This document shows positions 5,577 through 6,751 of a DNA stretch of 6,751 nucleotides, one piece after another. Every line of letters begins with the position of its first letter. The first letter of the stretch is position 1. A program made the translations under genes and the position numbers. Source of the stretch: Rhizobiaceae bacterium. Lineage in GTDB: Bacteria > Pseudomonadota > Alphaproteobacteria > Rhizobiales > Rhizobiaceae. Below the pieces are notes generated by a model. The model saw only the letters and a program-made list of their open reading frames with translations. It searched no databases and was not told the DNA's origin. The stretch is from the NCBI GenBank assembly GCA_028865845.1, contig JAGWJK010000239.1, positions 1 to 6,751 of the forward strand, read 5' to 3'.

Positions 5577-5582
5577 CGGACG

Positions 5583-5611
5583 AAAATGGCGCCGACCTGA
5601 GGCCGGCGCCA
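5583..5611 (-). terminator. Intrinsic terminator of the AGE-family gene
   Basis: An 8-bp stem (TGGCGCCG, 5587-5594, with CGGCGCCA, 5604-5611) lies in the 48-base gap between converging stop codons. Read on the minus strand it is followed directly by TTTT (complement of 5583-5586), starting 13 bases after the stop of the minus-strand gene. On the plus strand there is no T-run, but the same hairpin may also serve the UPF0303 gene. Confidence 0.65.
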
Positions 5612-5624
5612 CGTCCATGATTCT

Positions 5625-6751
5625 TCAGATCTTGCCGCCCGCTTCCGCGATGACTTTCGTCAGGCTGCCGGTTGCCGGGAACAGCGGGATGAGGCAGGCC
5701 TGCAGGGCGTGATAGATGTCGCCCTTGCCTGGGAAGAGGGTGCGCGCGGGAACGAGATCTTCCGTCAATTCCTCGTGCCAGCCGCCATTCTTGTGATCGA
5801 TAAAGAAGCGGCCGATCGCACCCCAGATCTTGCGATAGCTCTCCTCATGGAAGTCGCTCGGCTGATGTTCATTGAGATAATGCGCCGCTCCCGCGCCTTC
5901 GCAGGCCGGCCACCAGAGCTTGTTGCGCTTTGCAGGAACGTCCTGCCAGTCAAGCGTGTAGAAGAAGCCGCCCTTGTCGTTGTCCCAACCGAGTGCCATC
6001 GATTGCGAGAACAGCGCTTTCGCCGCTTCCGGCATCCAATCGTGACGCTTGCCACCGAGCGACCAAAGCTGCAGTACCAGACGTGCCCATTCCAGCCAGT
6101 GGCCGGGGGTCGTGCCTGAAGGCCGGAACATTTCATTGCCGCGATAATTCTTGTCGAGCACCCAATCCGCGTCGAAATGCTCGGCGACGCGCCAGTCCAC
6201 GGAGCACGCCGCGCGGCGGATGACGAGGTCGGCGATGCTCTCGGCCTTGTCGAGATAAGCCTTGTCGCCCGTCACTTCGAAAGCGGCCATCAGCGCTTCC
6301 GTCAAATGCATGTTCGAATTCTGACCGCGATAGGTACCGCCGTCGATCGGCGACCAATCCTGGTTGAATTCCTCGGCGATTGCGCCGTGCTTGTCTTCCC
6401 AGAATTTCGTGTTCAGGATTTCCGTGGCGTCGGCGAGCATGCCGTCTGCCAGAGGGTGGCCGATGGTCTTCGCGGAGGAGGCGGCCAGCAGCACGAAGGC
6501 ATGGCCATAACCCTGCTTGGTGGCATCGACCGGACCGTCGTCGTTGCGCGACCAGACATAGCCGCCGTGCTTGGTATCGCGGTGCTGGTTCCACAGATAA
6601 TTCATGCCGTGGTCGACCATGTCCTCCGAGCCGGGGCGGCCGAGAAGCGAACCGATCGCAAAGCAGTGGACCATGCGTGCCGTCGAATGGATGCCACGCA
6701 CCGGATTGACCGCATCGAGCGGCTTGCCGGCGTCATCCATATCATAGAAGC
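5625..6751 (-). CDS. AGE-family aldose-ketose isomerase, YihS-like; N-terminus outside window
   Basis: The frame stays open through the window end (Phe-Tyr-Asp before the Met at 6740), so that Met is internal and a few dozen N-terminal residues are missing. Counting from it, 371 residues are visible. The protein belongs to the N-acylglucosamine 2-epimerase family, an (alpha/alpha)6 barrel, and looks closest to YihS and mannose isomerases. Those enzymes interconvert aldoses such as mannose with ketoses such as fructose. Matching stretches are STARMVH (19-25), MGRPG-like LLGRPG (33-37), VDATKQGYGHAF (71-82), NSNMHLTEA (141-149), EHFDADW (187-193), TPGHWLEWARL (211-221) and KGDIYHALQ (339-347). 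The three histidines at 145, 214 and 344 have nearly the spacing of YihS His176, His248 and His383, and Arg22 matches its Arg55. No signal peptide can be judged. The terminator at 5583-5611 follows. The substrate is probably mannose or a similar aldose; see the finding on pocket residues. Confidence 0.88.
   Translation of the reverse strand, partial: FYDMDDAGKPLDAVNPVRGIHSTARMVHCFAIGSLLGRPGSEDMVDHGMNYLWNQHRDTKHGGYVWSRNDDGPVDATKQGYGHAFVLLAASSAKTIGHPLADGMLADATEILNTKFWEDKHGAIAEEFNQDWSPIDGGTYRGQNSNMHLTEALMAAFEVTGDKAYLDKAESIADLVIRRAACSVDWRVAEHFDADWVLDKNYRGNEMFRPSGTTPGHWLEWARLVLQLWSLGGKRHDWMPEAAKALFSQSMALGWDNDKGGFFYTLDWQDVPAKRNKLWWPACEGAGAAHYLNEHQPSDFHEESYRKIWGAIGRFFIDHKNGGWHEELTEDLVPARTLFPGKGDIYHALQACLIPLFPATGSLTKVIAEAGGKI

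Noticed and set aside
1..6751. Mobile element, CRISPR array, tRNA, toxin-antitoxin or defence system
   Set aside because: No transposase or integrase motifs, no spaced direct repeats, no tRNA-like cloverleaf, and base composition looks even. The small gene pair at 3378-3814 lacks any toxin or antitoxin signature I can name.

Overview
The window looks like an ordinary stretch of chromosome from an alphaproteobacterium of the Rhizobium/Agrobacterium group. The reasons are GC-rich coding sequence with strong third-position GC, AGGAGG-type ribosome binding sites, and several proteins whose type I recognise from rhizobial genomes. I see no mobile elements, CRISPR arrays, tRNA or rRNA genes, and no obvious foreign island.

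Layout. Bases 1-1567 (plus strand) hold the 3' part of a transcriptional regulator with the conserved C-terminal domain of COG4189-type (ArsR-like) predicted regulators, then a sugar-phosphate-isomerase/epimerase-like TIM barrel protein. The two are probably co-transcribed. Converging on them is a run of minus-strand genes between 4919 and 1588. In order of transcription these are a secreted polysaccharide lyase (4919-3948), a 98-residue soluble protein (3814-3518), a 47-residue single-pass membrane protein that overlaps it by ATGA (3521-3378), a 68-residue small protein (3220-3014), and a secreted protein of 428 residues with an RsiV/DUF3298-type C-terminal domain (2874-1588). The 4920-5087 gap is divergent and also serves a plus-strand UPF0303/HbpS-like protein (5088-5576). 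Converging on that gene is an AGE/YihS-family aldose-ketose isomerase (5625 to the window end). It lacks its N-terminus because the window stops there, and it has a convincing intrinsic terminator.

How the genes may work together. The recurring theme is carbohydrate handling: a TIM-barrel sugar isomerase-like protein with its regulator, a periplasmic or secreted polysaccharide lyase, and a cytoplasmic aldose-ketose isomerase. They sit in separate transcription units, however, and nothing in the sequence proves a shared pathway. The most informative points are the 47-residue membrane protein gene translationally coupled to its neighbour, a hairpin plus U-run pointing the opposite way inside that gene, and substitutions in the YihS-like protein suggesting it does not use sulfoquinovose. 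I found no convincing new biological system.
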